The notes: generated by a model not told the origin, from the letters alone. Shown: positions 17,287 to 27,311, numbered from the stretch's first letter. The stretch: 64,000 nt of DNA from Sphingopyxis macrogoltabida (GCF_001307295.1 NZ_CP012700.1:3103001-3167000), one strand, 5' to 3'. Made by a program: numbers and translations.

Positions 17287-18657
17287 CTATTTTACGGCAT
17301 CTACGGCAGGACGCGTGCCGGTCTCGACCCAGCCTCGCAGCGCTTCCCAAGCCGCGGCCGACTGCTCGGGACTGAAGCCGCAATGTGTGTAGCCTTCGAC
17401 TCCGCCGACCGGCAGCGGCGCCTTCGTGCCCGGCACCGTATATTGGACGAGCCGCTTTTCATTGCCCGCGGCCTTGACGATACGGCCCAGTGCTTCCGAT
17501 TGTGCATAAGGGACGAGCGAGTCGATGCGATTGTGGATCGTCACCAACGGGACGCGAAAGCGCCCTGTTGCCTGATGCCAGTGGCGCGCATTGGCGACCG
17601 CGCGCGGGTCCGCGACAATGCGCTGGACCTTTGCGTTGAAGGCCGAGGCTTCCTCCGGCGTCATTTCGGGGCTCGCATAGACCTTGCCCATATTGCCATA
17701 GATATTGCCGCCGAGCGTCTGGTTGAGGTCATCCATGCCGAGCGTCGCGGTGACCAGCGGAAAGGCGATCGACGCCGGTTCAGGCTCGAACCCGCCGATC
17801 GAGGCCACCTGCTTCATGATGCGCGCCTCGCGCCCCGCCGGATTGGCCTGCGCTGCCTGCGCGAGCGCCAGCACGGGCATCGCGATCTGGCCGATCCGGC
17901 CCCAGCGAAACGCCTCGCTGGTTGCCGCCTCACCCGCAGGCGGGTCCATCGGCAAGGCCGAACGGGTCAGGTCCTGCTCACCGGGCAGCGCATAGGGCGT
18001 GCCTTCGGTGAGCAGATTATAGGCGGCGCGCATGTCGATGAGCTGGCCGAACAGGCTTTCCCATCCGTCGGTGACCCCGCAGGACGACAGTGCACCGGCA
18101 AAGGCTTTCGGATATTGTTCGATCAGCGACAGGGTGATGTTGCCGCCCATCGACGTGCCCGCGACCAGAAATCGTTTCGCGCCGAGTTTCGCGAGAAAGT
18201 CCCGCAGGCGCAGCGTGTTTTCGGTGGCGGTCTGAACCCCCATTCCGGGCTTGTCATAGGCGCTGTGGCCGGCAGCATATCCGTCGCGATAGGCTTCGAG
18301 CAGCACGCCGCTCGCGCCCGTTCCCTTGGCGAGCGGGTCGACCGCGACCGCGACGGGCGTTCCCGGAGTGGAATAGCCGTGGACATAGAGAAGCGCCTCG
18401 CGATTCCACTTCGCGGGAATAGCCACCGAGAACTGGTCGCCCGCCAGCTTGCCCGCAAGGATGAAGCCGCCATCGGGTGCAGCAAAGGTAGCGATATCCG
18501 TTGCGCCAAGCTTGCGAGCGTCCGCCGCCAGGACCGATTGCGCGGTGGTGAGAGCCGCGGGCTGAAGCTCCTCGGCGGATAGCGCGGCCGGAGTGGCCAG
18601 CACGAGAAGCACCGGAATCAGCCGGGCAAAATATCCGCCTCTACTCTTGCTATCCAT
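17287..18657 (-). CDS. secreted alpha/beta-hydrolase (esterase), copy 1
   Basis: 456 aa with a signal peptide (residues 1-28). The nucleophile elbow GTSMGG places Ser169; a late His in GYTHCGFS is the likely catalytic base. It is clearly paralogous to the product of 25934-27301: the elbow Ser has the same residue number (169), and blocks such as LTEGTPYALPG and GYTHCGFSP are shared. The exact ester is unknown; the context of glycosidases suggests removal of acyl groups from a sugar. The start codon lies eight bases before the trehalase stop, so translation is coupled. Confidence 0.72.
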   Translation of the reverse strand: MDSKSRGGYFARLIPVLLVLATPAALSAEELQPAALTTAQSVLAADARKLGATDIATFAAPDGGFILAGKLAGDQFSVAIPAKWNREALLYVHGYSTPGTPVAVAVDPLAKGTGASGVLLEAYRDGYAAGHSAYDKPGMGVQTATENTLRLRDFLAKLGAKRFLVAGTSMGGNITLSLIEQYPKAFAGALSSCGVTDGWESLFGQLIDMRAAYNLLTEGTPYALPGEQDLTRSALPMDPPAGEAATSEAFRWGRIGQIAMPVLALAQAAQANPAGREARIMKQVASIGGFEPEPASIAFPLVTATLGMDDLNQTLGGNIYGNMGKVYASPEMTPEEASAFNAKVQRIVADPRAVANARHWHQATGRFRVPLVTIHNRIDSLVPYAQSEALGRIVKAAGNEKRLVQYTVPGTKAPLPVGGVEGYTHCGFSPEQSAAAWEALRGWVETGTRPAVDAVK

Positions 18658-20188
18658 TCACGCCTCCTGTCGTTATCGCCTCTATATCGGATGCGCCACC
18701 TCGGCGCGTTGCAAGCAGTTCGATCGTCACGCCGTTGGTCCATCCAAAACCCGTCTCGGTCGCATATTCGCCGCCCGATCCTGCAGCGCAGGCGACGACG
18801 TCATATTTTTCGAGAAGCTGGCCGCTCGCCTCATAATGGGCTCGGACCATCGCGAGCCAGCGCTCTGCGATCTCGTCGGCGAGCGTCATTTCGTCATAGC
18901 GGCGCAGACCGATAATCGCGATCCATTGCAGCGGGGCCCAGCCATTGGGAGCATCCCATTGCTGTCCGTTTTCACTTAACGTCGTCATCAATCCGCCCGG
19001 GCGGAGCAATCGTTCGAGCGCGACGGCCGTGCTGCGTCCCTGCGCGGCGGATGCAATACCGGCAAAGAGCGGAAAGGCGGCGGCAGCGGTCAATCGATCC
19101 GACACGCGGCCGCTGTCGAGATCGAAGTCCGCATAATGACCGCCTAGTGGATTCCATAAATGCGCCGCGACCGCCCGTCCGCGACGCTCGGCGCGCGCAG
19201 CAAAATCATACGACAGGTCATTCTCGCCAAGACCGGATGCGGCTTTCGAAATAGCCTGCTCAAGACCGAAAAGCAGGGCGTTGAGATCGACTGGAACTAG
19301 CCGGGTGGTGCGAATGCTCGTGAGCGCGCGCGGGTCGGCAAACCAGCGCGAACTGAAGTCCCATCCACTCTCCGCCGCGGCGCGAATGTCGCGCCAAAGC
19401 TCACCCCGATTGCGCGCAGGAGCTTCGTCCGCAAGCGCAACATCCTCGCGCCAGCTTTCGTCGCGTGGCCTGTCGCTGTCATCCCAATATCGATTGAGCA
19501 GCGCCCCGTCGTCCAGCCTCACGACACGTCGCCCTTCGCCTCCCGGCGCGAGATCCTCGGCGCCCGCCATCCAGAAGCGATGTTCCTTGCGCATCCAGTC
19601 CAATCGACGACGGCGGCCTTCGACGCTATCATCGCGCGATAGTGCAGCCATGAGGTGAAAAAAGGGCGGGTGCGACCGGGTCGTGTAATAGCTGCGCGTA
19701 CCGTTCGGAATATGGCCGATCCGGTCGAGCAGGCTGCCGAAATCGCCGATCATATTCTCGATAAGATCGTAACGGCCCGATCGTGCCAAGCCGAGCATCG
19801 TGAAATAGCTGTCCCAGTAATACAGCTCGCGAAAACGGCCGCCGGGAACGACGTAGCTGTGAGGCAGCCATAGTTCCGAAGATCCGGGCGCGGGATTGGC
19901 GGACTCGCGGGTCAGGAGCGGCCAAAGCGCCGAGATATGCGCTGCAAGCTCAAGACCATCGGGTGAAGGCGTCGGCAAATCTTGCGGAATATCGAAGTTG
20001 GCGAACACGAAGTGCCGGAGGCCTTCGCTCGTTCCCGGTCGCTGTCTTTGCCAGTCGGCAAGGATCGCCGCGGGCGCGCGCAGCGGACGCGCATCGGCGA
20101 ATGTCTTGGAATCTGGAAAAAGCCCCGTCTCCTGCACCGCAGCGAACAGCGGACCGAACAATTGGGCGGGTGTGTCTGTAACCATCAT
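18650..20188 (-). CDS. treF: GH37 trehalase, no signal peptide
   Basis: 512 aa from ATG at 20188, which overlaps the transporter stop by four bases. Both trehalase signatures are present: PGGRFRELYYWDSYF at 115-129 and QWDAPNGWAPLQ near 440. It hydrolyses trehalose to two glucose. The absence of a leader implies a cytoplasmic enzyme, as in TreF, consistent with uptake through the neighbouring MFS protein. In signature 1 the usual Phe is Leu (REL instead of REF), a conservative change. The symbol follows the cytoplasmic form and should be treated as provisional. Confidence 0.87.
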   Translation of the reverse strand: MMVTDTPAQLFGPLFAAVQETGLFPDSKTFADARPLRAPAAILADWQRQRPGTSEGLRHFVFANFDIPQDLPTPSPDGLELAAHISALWPLLTRESANPAPGSSELWLPHSYVVPGGRFRELYYWDSYFTMLGLARSGRYDLIENMIGDFGSLLDRIGHIPNGTRSYYTTRSHPPFFHLMAALSRDDSVEGRRRRLDWMRKEHRFWMAGAEDLAPGGEGRRVVRLDDGALLNRYWDDSDRPRDESWREDVALADEAPARNRGELWRDIRAAAESGWDFSSRWFADPRALTSIRTTRLVPVDLNALLFGLEQAISKAASGLGENDLSYDFAARAERRGRAVAAHLWNPLGGHYADFDLDSGRVSDRLTAAAAFPLFAGIASAAQGRSTAVALERLLRPGGLMTTLSENGQQWDAPNGWAPLQWIAIIGLRRYDEMTLADEIAERWLAMVRAHYEASGQLLEKYDVVACAAGSGGEYATETGFGWTNGVTIELLATRRGGASDIEAITTGGVNG

Positions 20189-21402
20189 GCCGTAACCCCC
20201 GCGATCCGGCGACGCACAAGCGATAGCGCAAGCGCCACGAGCGCTATGGGTACCAGCAGAAAATAGAAGGCCGCCGCACCCGGGAGCGACTGGAACAGCA
20301 ATCCGACGACGAACGAGCCAATCGTGCCGCCGAGGGCCGAGAAGATGACAATCAGCCCGATCATTGCGGCGTGCCTGTGTTGCGGCAGCGCACTGAGCGC
20401 GACCGAACAGACCGTCGGATAGATAGGCGCGAGAAACAGGCCGATCAGCGGGAAAAGATAGGCGGCGAATGGTGCATTCGCCCATCCCGTATCGGCGCGC
20501 GGTCGCACGCCTTCAGCCAATGGCAGCGCAGCGACGACCAGCAGCGCGAGCGCGGCGAGGCAGGCGAGAAGCACCGGCAGCCATGCGACGCGGCGCAGTA
20601 CGAGCCCCGAAAGCAAGCGCCCGAGCGCGAGCGCTGCGACGAAGATGCTCGACATCTGGACGCTGGTCGTCGCGGGCAGATGAAGGATTTCGCGGTTGAA
20701 GGTTGGAAGCCAGGTTCCCACACCCTGTTCGATCAGGACATAAAGAAACAGCGTAGCGAGCACGGCGACGGTGGCGGGCAAGACCGCGAGGGCAAGCATG
20801 TCTTTCCATCCCGCTGCAACAGAGGCACTCCGCTTCGCGACCGGCACAGGAGCTTCATCGAGCCGGATGCCGAGCCAGGCGCACGACGTCACGACGCACA
20901 GCGCGGCAAGCAGCCAATAGACGCGCAGCCAATCGCCCGCGTCGATGAACCAGCCGAAAATCCACGCGCCAGCGAGGACGCCACCCATGAACACCCCTTC
21001 GACGAGTCCGGTGATGCTTGCATGGTCGGCGGGATTGCGCGCTATCAGCCCGATGGTTGAATAGGTTGCAATCTTGGTAATTCCGAACGACAGGCCAGTG
21101 AGCACGAATAGCGCCTGCATCGCAATGAAATTCGTCGCGAACGACGCCAGCAGGCAGGCGGTCGCCATCAGCACGAGCACAGCGACCAGCGACCAGCGAT
21201 AACCGAATGCCGGCACCGCAGCGACAAGAAGGAGAGAGGCGGCGACGACTGACAGGTCCTTGCACGCCTCGAGCGTCGACCCCATCAGCTTGGTCGCGCC
21301 GAAATGGGCGATCGACTGGAGAATGACGATGCCGACGCTGTTCATCATCAAGCCGAGCAGCGCATAGGTCAGAGCGAGGGTTATGATTGTGCGTGTTCGC
21401 AT
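20185..21402 (-). CDS. MFS sugar transporter, FucP-like
   Basis: 405 aa with about twelve hydrophobic segments, consistent with the 12-helix major facilitator fold and resembling the fucose/glucose permease group. It probably imports the disaccharide released outside the inner membrane, which the next gene (trehalase) would split. Its ATG shares one base with the preceding esterase stop (TGATG at 21400-21404). Substrate is inferred from context only. Confidence 0.75.
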   Translation of the reverse strand: MRTRTIITLALTYALLGLMMNSVGIVILQSIAHFGATKLMGSTLEACKDLSVVAASLLLVAAVPAFGYRWSLVAVLVLMATACLLASFATNFIAMQALFVLTGLSFGITKIATYSTIGLIARNPADHASITGLVEGVFMGGVLAGAWIFGWFIDAGDWLRVYWLLAALCVVTSCAWLGIRLDEAPVPVAKRSASVAAGWKDMLALAVLPATVAVLATLFLYVLIEQGVGTWLPTFNREILHLPATTSVQMSSIFVAALALGRLLSGLVLRRVAWLPVLLACLAALALLVVAALPLAEGVRPRADTGWANAPFAAYLFPLIGLFLAPIYPTVCSVALSALPQHRHAAMIGLIVIFSALGGTIGSFVVGLLFQSLPGAAAFYFLLVPIALVALALSLVRRRIAGVTA

Positions 21403-22433
21403 CAGCGCGCGCGCCGTCCCAGATGCCGATCGAAGAAGGAGGCGATGAGCCCGTAGGCCTCGGTGGACTCAGGCATATCCGGCCAGACGAAGAAGGCGTG
21501 CGGTAGCCCGTCGAACAGATGGAGCTCGCTTTCCACGCCCGCCGCCGCAAGACGACGATGCGCGAGCGTCAGCGCGCTCGCGGCGAAATCGCGACCGCCC
21601 GCGAGCAGCAGCGTCGGCGGCATCGCCTTCACCTCCGCGTCGGACACCAGCGGATAGGCGGTGGCATCGCCGGGCGCCGCGTCCTGCATATAGGGGAGCG
21701 GCAGGACGTCGGGGAGCGCCGGCGCCGCGAGCACCGCGCCGCCGGTGATCGGACCCGCCAGGTAAGGACTGTCGCCCGAATAGGGCGCGCCGGTCCCGCA
21801 GAAGGTGCCTATGGCCCCCGGGCGCGACAGTTTTTCACGGCGAATCCACGCCGTCGCCTGCGCCGTGATGACCCCGCCCGCCGAACAGCCGTAGATGCCG
21901 ATGTTGGCGGCCGGATATTGCCCCAGCAACGCCTTGTAGACGGCGGTCACGTCTTCGGAAGCGGCGGGGTAACGATGTTCGGGCGACAGACGATAATCAA
22001 CCGTCACCACCCTGATCCCCATCGTCGCGGCGATCGGGATCGCCTCGACCAGCGCCCCGCTGCCCGATCCCCACATGAACGCTCCGCCGTGAACATTGAT
22101 GAGAACGCGGCCTTTTTGGCTCCCCGCCACGCCGCTCGCCGGCTCGACGACATCGACTGTGACGCCGTTCATTGTCGTACGCCATTCGCGGGTACGGAAA
22201 TGGCGACGCATCTCGGCGAGCCTGTCATCATTGTAGCGACCATAGAAGGCGCGCTGCCGAGCGACGTCGCCGACGATCTCGGCGGGCGCCGTAGCCTGCT
22301 TCATGCGTTCGAGGACCTGCCGCGCCTCCTCGCTGAGCTGGTTCGACGCCGGGAGATTGAACGCCGGAACCGAAGTCTGCGACGCAGCGGGTGAAGCCGC
22401 CAGAAGCGCGGCGAGGATCAGTATCTTTCTCAT
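21402..22433 (-). CDS. secreted HSL-type alpha/beta-hydrolase, copy 1
   Basis: 343 aa with a signal peptide (1-18). The hormone-sensitive-lipase family oxyanion motif HGGA is at 115-118 and the nucleophile elbow GCSAG at 182-186 gives Ser184. The end of the protein has DGLPHAF with the catalytic His. It is paralogous to the adjacent 22430-23398 product and starts within its stop (ATGA overlap). Likely deacylates a sugar ester or small lipid in the periplasm. Confidence 0.8.
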   Translation of the reverse strand: MRKILILAALLAASPAASQTSVPAFNLPASNQLSEEARQVLERMKQATAPAEIVGDVARQRAFYGRYNDDRLAEMRRHFRTREWRTTMNGVTVDVVEPASGVAGSQKGRVLINVHGGAFMWGSGSGALVEAIPIAATMGIRVVTVDYRLSPEHRYPAASEDVTAVYKALLGQYPAANIGIYGCSAGGVITAQATAWIRREKLSRPGAIGTFCGTGAPYSGDSPYLAGPITGGAVLAAPALPDVLPLPYMQDAAPGDATAYPLVSDAEVKAMPPTLLLAGGRDFAASALTLAHRRLAAAGVESELHLFDGLPHAFFVWPDMPESTEAYGLIASFFDRHLGRRAR

Positions 22434-23398
22434 TTTTCCGCTCCCAGACTTGCGATGAAAAACCGCGCCATCACGGCGAAGGCCGCATCGGTTTCGGGCG
22501 CGTCGATATAAGCCCAGAAGGCGTGCGGTAGTCCGTCGAACACGATGAGCTTCGCGGGCGAGCCCGCCCCGTCGAGCGCGCGGCAGAAGTCGGCGGTGCC
22601 GCTGAGGAGGAAATCGCGCGTGCTCGCGAGGCAGAGCGTCGCCGGCCAGCCGGCGAGGTCCCCGCGTTGCGGCGAGACGAGCGGATCATGCGTCGTCCGC
22701 TCTCCTGCATAGAGGCGCGCGAGCGCATCGACGCCGGACGCGTCGGCGAATAGCCCCGCGCTGTCGCCGACCGCCGACAGATCGGCAGCGCCCGAGAAAA
22801 AGCCGAGCGCGGCGGGCTGCGGCAGCTTGTCGGCGCGCAATCGCGCGACGAGTTCGGCCGACAGGATCGCGCCCGCCGATGTGCCGTAAACGCCTATCGC
22901 TTTCGGATCATGCTCCTTCAATAACGCGCGATAAACGGCGACCGCATCCTCGACCCCGGCGGGAAAGCCGTTTTCGGGCGCGAGACGATAGCGCACCGCG
23001 ACCACGCGATAGCCGGTGAGCGCCGCCACCGCTGCATTCTCGCTGATGGACCCCGCATCGACGAGGAATCCGCCGCCGTGCAAGTTGAGGAGAACCGGAT
23101 CCTTGGCAGCGCCCTTCGCCGGCGTGAAAAAACGCACGGGGACACCCGCGATCACGTCGTCCTTCATGGTCACGCCGTAGCGCGCGAGCCGCGGCGCGCC
23201 GATCTCCTGCTGGATCGCATCGGCGCGGGCGCGGCGCCCCTCGATCGTCGCGGGTTCTGGCGGTCGTGCGTCGTTCGCCTCCAGCCCCGCGCGCGCCTCG
23301 GCGGACAGGAAGGATGGCCACGGCGCCTTGACGAGTTGCGCCGACGCGGCGGGCGCCAGCGCCAGACCCAGAAGAAGCGTCAGCCAGGGTCGTATCAT
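22430..23398 (-). CDS. secreted HSL-type alpha/beta-hydrolase, copy 2
   Basis: 322 aa from ATG at 23398 (four-base ATGA overlap with the GH1 stop); the frame is open further upstream but only through GH1 coding sequence. Signal peptide 1-20. HGGG at 107-110 and GTSAG with Ser174; DGLPHAFWAY near the end carries the His. Resembles its neighbour in layout, indicating tandem duplication followed by divergence, which would broaden the range of acyl groups removed. Confidence 0.8.
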   Translation of the reverse strand: MIRPWLTLLLGLALAPAASAQLVKAPWPSFLSAEARAGLEANDARPPEPATIEGRRARADAIQQEIGAPRLARYGVTMKDDVIAGVPVRFFTPAKGAAKDPVLLNLHGGGFLVDAGSISENAAVAALTGYRVVAVRYRLAPENGFPAGVEDAVAVYRALLKEHDPKAIGVYGTSAGAILSAELVARLRADKLPQPAALGFFSGAADLSAVGDSAGLFADASGVDALARLYAGERTTHDPLVSPQRGDLAGWPATLCLASTRDFLLSGTADFCRALDGAGSPAKLIVFDGLPHAFWAYIDAPETDAAFAVMARFFIASLGAEK

Positions 23399-24612
23399 GA
23401 TCTTGCCCTCACCAGATCGGCATAGAGACGCGCGCTCGGTTTCGGCGTGCGGCGAAAATTTCCGCGATCGACGGCGACCAGCCCGAAATGCTGGGCGTAC
23501 CCGCGCCGCCATTCGAAATTGTCAAGCAGCGACCAGTGGATATAGCCGAGCACGGGCACGCCTTCCTTTCGCGCCGCATCGAGCGCGTCGATGGCAGCGG
23601 GCAGATAGCGGCAGCGCTGCGCGTCATCGGCGGCGGCGATCCCGTTTTCGGTCACGAACACGGGCCGCCCGGTCCGGGCGTGCGCATGACGGACGCTGGC
23701 ACCGAGGGCCTGCGGATAAAATTCGTCTCCGCTCTGGGTAAGCTCTGCACCGGCGGGCGGCGACAGGACCGCATCGCGTCCGAAGCGCAGCCGCCCATAG
23801 GTCTGGACGCCGATGAAATCATCCTCGCGCGCCGCAGCGAGGAAAGGGTCCTCGGCATGGCGGCGATAGGCAGCAATCGCGTTATCGTCACCCTGCGCGT
23901 CGGGCAGCGCGAGGCTCAATCCGACAAGCGCGGCGGGATCGTTCGCTTTCCATGCCGCGCGGGCGTTACGGTGTCCGGCAAGCAGCCGTTCGAGGTCGGC
24001 GTCGTCGCCGCGCGAGTAGACCCAGACGTCGAACCGTTCCGACCCGGTCGTGCGCGCCGCCGCCGCGAGCATAGCGTCCAGTCCTTCGCGCACCGGATCG
24101 GCAAGCGGCGTCGGCGCCCAGCGCCCCATCAACGGCAGATTGGGTTCGTTGAACGTCACCACGTGCCGAGCCAGTCCCGCGAGCCGGCGCCCGACCATGT
24201 CGGCGAAATGTGCGAACCGTGAAGGCGCCTCCGCGTCGCTCCAGCCCCCCGCCGCCGCGAACCAGCGCGGCGACGTGAAATGGCTGAGCGTCACGACGGG
24301 GGCAAGTCCGGCATCGCAGCAAGCCGCGGCGACGCGCGCATAATGGTCGAGCCAGGCGCGGCTGAACTGACCACGCGCGGGCTCGATCCGCGACCATTCG
24401 ACCGAAAAGCGATAGGCGTTGAGCCCCAGCGCCTTCACGATCGCAATGTCCTCCTGCCAGCGGTTCAAGCTGTCGCACGCATCCCCCGACGGCACGGCGA
24501 AGCGGGTTTCGCGCACTTGCTCGAGCAGCCAAATGTCAGCGGCGACATTGCTGCCCTCGACCTGATGCCCTGCCGTCGCGGTGCCCCACAGAAAAGACGC
24601 AGCGGCTCTCAA
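23395..24612 (-). CDS. GH1 beta-glycosidase, copy 2, probable TTG start
   Basis: 405 aa if translation starts at TTG 24612, which overlaps the stop of the preceding GH1 gene (TTGA). No ATG or GTG gives a sensible start, and the frame upstream runs through the other GH1 gene. The alignment with that neighbour begins at once (SFLWGTATAGHQVEG against PFLWGAATAGHQVEG). Catalytic residues: acid/base E156 in TFNEPN and nucleophile E322 in VTENGI. Unlike its partner it has no leader, so it may be cytoplasmic. Full GH1 barrel length. Confidence 0.87.
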   Translation of the reverse strand: MRAAASFLWGTATAGHQVEGSNVAADIWLLEQVRETRFAVPSGDACDSLNRWQEDIAIVKALGLNAYRFSVEWSRIEPARGQFSRAWLDHYARVAAACCDAGLAPVVTLSHFTSPRWFAAAGGWSDAEAPSRFAHFADMVGRRLAGLARHVVTFNEPNLPLMGRWAPTPLADPVREGLDAMLAAAARTTGSERFDVWVYSRGDDADLERLLAGHRNARAAWKANDPAALVGLSLALPDAQGDDNAIAAYRRHAEDPFLAAAREDDFIGVQTYGRLRFGRDAVLSPPAGAELTQSGDEFYPQALGASVRHAHARTGRPVFVTENGIAAADDAQRCRYLPAAIDALDAARKEGVPVLGYIHWSLLDNFEWRRGYAQHFGLVAVDRGNFRRTPKPSARLYADLVRARS

Positions 24613-25937
24613 CGGGCGCCGGTTCCGCCAGCGCGCGCGATCGCGCCGAGCCGCTTCGCACTGGGCTTGACCGTGCGTTTGAAGGTCTGACGATCGACGG
24701 CCACGAGACCGAATTTCGGGCCGTATCCCGAGAACCACTCGAAATTGTCGAGTAGCGACCAGTGAATATAGCCAAGCACCGGCACCCCATCCTTGCGCGC
24801 CGCCTCGACCGAGGCGATCGCTTCCGGGATGAAGCGCTCGCGCTCCGCGTCGTCGGCGGCGTCGATGCCGTTTTCGGTCACCATTACCGGCAAGCCGGTC
24901 GCCTCATGCGCGTAGCGCACGACATTGCCGACCGCTGCAGGATACCATTCGCCGCCGCCCGGCCGGCGCGGTACGTCGGCGGGGATTTCGACGTCGCGTT
25001 CGGCCCCGACATAGGCACGGCCATAAGTCTGCACGCCGACGAAGTCATCCTTGTCCATCACCGCGAAGAAGGGACCGTAGACGTCTGCGCGCTTGCGCTC
25101 GATCGCACTGTTTTCCACGACCGCGACATTGTCGGGAATGGCAAGGCTCAATCCGATCGGAAGGTCGCCGCGCGCCGCGCGGATCGCTTCGCGGCCCTTG
25201 ACATGCGCGGCAGTGACGCCCGGGATCATCGGCGCCGGATCGCCCGTGTTGAGTAACGAGAAACGGTCGGAACCGCTCGCCTTCGCCGCCGCCGCGACGC
25301 AGGCGGCGATGCGATCCATGAAGGCAGGCGGCGGCGGGCTCGCCGACCAGCGCCCGCCCAGCGCCAGATTGGGTTCGTTGAAGGTCAATGCGTGGCTCAT
25401 CCCCGCCGCCATCGCACGCGCGACCTTGTCGCAATAGCGAGCGAACAAATCGGGTGCATCGCTATTCTCCCACCCTCCCGCCGCCGCGAACCAGCGTGGC
25501 GTGGTGAAATGGTTGAAGGTGACGACCGGCGCGAGGCCCTGTTCGCGGCAACGATCGACGATGCGCGCGTAATGATCGAGATAGGCCTGGCTGAACTGTC
25601 CCGGTGCGGGCTCGATCCGCGACCATTCGACGGAGAAGCGATATGCGTTGAGCCCCAGCGCCTTCACGATCGCGACGTCCTCGCGCCAACGGTGCAGGCT
25701 GTCGCACGCGTCGCCCGACGGTTCGGCAAACACCGTCGGATCGACTTGTTCGAGCAGCCAGATGTCGGCATTGACATTGTTGCCCTCAACCTGATGTCCG
25801 GCAGTCGCAGCTCCCCACAGGAATGGCTTCGCGGGTTTCGACGCCGCGCTCACTCGGCCGCTCGCCACCGTCGCGATAGCAGCAGCGCCCAGGCCAAGCA
25901 TGTGCCGACGATCGAGTGCGAGCCGGTCTTCGGTCAC
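24609..25937 (-). CDS. GH1 beta-glycosidase, copy 1, Tat-like leader
   Basis: 442 aa from GTG at 25937, overlapping the esterase stop by four bases (GTGA). The leader DRRHMLGLGAAAIATVASG (9-27) has a twin Arg and a hydrophobic core, suggesting Tat export. Acid/base E188 (TFNEPN) and nucleophile E355 (VTENGI) are intact. The family cleaves beta-glucosides, beta-galactosides and related aryl glycosides. Tandem duplicate of the following gene. Confidence 0.9.
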   Translation of the reverse strand: MTEDRLALDRRHMLGLGAAAIATVASGRVSAASKPAKPFLWGAATAGHQVEGNNVNADIWLLEQVDPTVFAEPSGDACDSLHRWREDVAIVKALGLNAYRFSVEWSRIEPAPGQFSQAYLDHYARIVDRCREQGLAPVVTFNHFTTPRWFAAAGGWENSDAPDLFARYCDKVARAMAAGMSHALTFNEPNLALGGRWSASPPPPAFMDRIAACVAAAAKASGSDRFSLLNTGDPAPMIPGVTAAHVKGREAIRAARGDLPIGLSLAIPDNVAVVENSAIERKRADVYGPFFAVMDKDDFVGVQTYGRAYVGAERDVEIPADVPRRPGGGEWYPAAVGNVVRYAHEATGLPVMVTENGIDAADDAERERFIPEAIASVEAARKDGVPVLGYIHWSLLDNFEWFSGYGPKFGLVAVDRQTFKRTVKPSAKRLGAIARAGGTGAR

Positions 25938-27301
25938 TTTACCGCCTCCGGTCCCGGACGGCGGCCGGTGCGTACCCATGCGCGCATCGCATCGAAGGCA
26001 TCGGCGTTCTGCTTGGGTGAAAAGCCACAGTGGGTATAGCCGTCGAAGCCCCCGGGCAGCGGCATCTTCGTAGGCGGCACGGCATATTGCGCTATTCGTG
26101 CGCCATTACCTGCCGCAGCGACGATCCGCCCCAATCCTTCCGACTGGGAAAAGGGTACCAGCGAGTCGATCGTCTGGTGCACGGTGACCAGCGGAACGCG
26201 AAATTTTCCGGTTGGTTCGTGCCATTGCCGCGCATAGGCAATGGCGTGCGGAGCGGCGTTGTAACGCTGCATGCGCCGATTGAAATCGGCTGTCTCCTCC
26301 GCGCTCATTTCCGGGGGCGCATAGGTCTTTGAGCCGTTGCCGATCGGCAAACCGCCCATCGTCGCGACGATATCGTCCATACCGAGAACCGCCGCATAAA
26401 CGGGCGCGCCGATCGCCGCCGGGTCGGGCGCGAAGCCGCCCACTGCCGCGACCTGCCGAATGATCCGCGCCTCGCGCCCGTCAGGCCTCGCCTTGGCCGC
26501 CTGGAACAGCGCGAAGATCGGCATCAGGATGCGCATCTTCTGCTGCGCGCGAAAGGCATCCCCGGAGTTCGGGTCGCCCGCAGGCGGCTCAGTCGGCAAT
26601 CCCGAACGCGTCAGATCATGCGCACCGGGAAGCGCATAGGGCGTTCCTTCGGTCAGAAGATCATAAGCGCCGCGCGTGTCGGCGAGTTGCTGGACGAGCG
26701 GCCGCCAGCCCTCGGTCACGCCGCACATCGATACCGCGCCCGCGAACGCCTTCGGATAGAGCTCTATCAGCGCCAGAACGATGCTGCCGCCCATCGATCC
26801 GCCGACGGCATAATGCCGCTTCGCACCGAGCCGCGTTGTCAGCGCGTGTAACCGCATCGCGTTCTTGGCGCCGCTTTCGGTCGCAATTCCCGATTTGTCG
26901 AACGCCGCGACGCCGACCGCGAGGCCCTCGCCATAAATATGCCGCAGGACGCCGCCGCTTTCGGACGGCGCGGTCGGATCTTCGGGCACCTTCGGGGTCG
27001 AATCGGGTGTCGCATACCCCTGCCCGATCAGCACGACCTCGCGGTTCCAGTTCGCCGGAATGGCGAGCACGAAGATACGCCCGTCGAGCTTGCCGTTCAC
27101 AATCATCCCGCCGTCCGGAGCCGGACGCGTCGTGATGTCGGTCGCCCCCGCGCGGCGCGCCTTGGCGACAAGCGCCGCCTGCGCGGCGTCGGGAACGAAG
27201 ACGCCCGGCGCAGAGGCGGAGGCGACTGCCTGCCCAGCCTGCGCCGGCCCCGAAAGGCCGATCGCCAGCGCTAGGAAGAAGGGGAAAGCAGATCGCGTCA
27301 T
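25934..27301 (-). CDS. secreted alpha/beta-hydrolase (esterase), copy 2
   Basis: 455 aa from ATG at 27301, 10 nt after the TonB receptor stop. Signal peptide 1-22. Nucleophile elbow GGSMGG with Ser169, same numbering as the paralog at 17287-18657, and the same GYTHCGFSP block near the C-terminus. First enzyme gene after the receptor, so probably acts on the imported substrate in the periplasm. Substrate unknown; described here as an acyl esterase by fold only. Confidence 0.73.
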   Translation of the reverse strand: MTRSAFPFFLALAIGLSGPAQAGQAVASASAPGVFVPDAAQAALVAKARRAGATDITTRPAPDGGMIVNGKLDGRIFVLAIPANWNREVVLIGQGYATPDSTPKVPEDPTAPSESGGVLRHIYGEGLAVGVAAFDKSGIATESGAKNAMRLHALTTRLGAKRHYAVGGSMGGSIVLALIELYPKAFAGAVSMCGVTEGWRPLVQQLADTRGAYDLLTEGTPYALPGAHDLTRSGLPTEPPAGDPNSGDAFRAQQKMRILMPIFALFQAAKARPDGREARIIRQVAAVGGFAPDPAAIGAPVYAAVLGMDDIVATMGGLPIGNGSKTYAPPEMSAEETADFNRRMQRYNAAPHAIAYARQWHEPTGKFRVPLVTVHQTIDSLVPFSQSEGLGRIVAAAGNGARIAQYAVPPTKMPLPGGFDGYTHCGFSPKQNADAFDAMRAWVRTGRRPGPEAVK

Positions 27302-27311
27302 CGCCGTGCGC

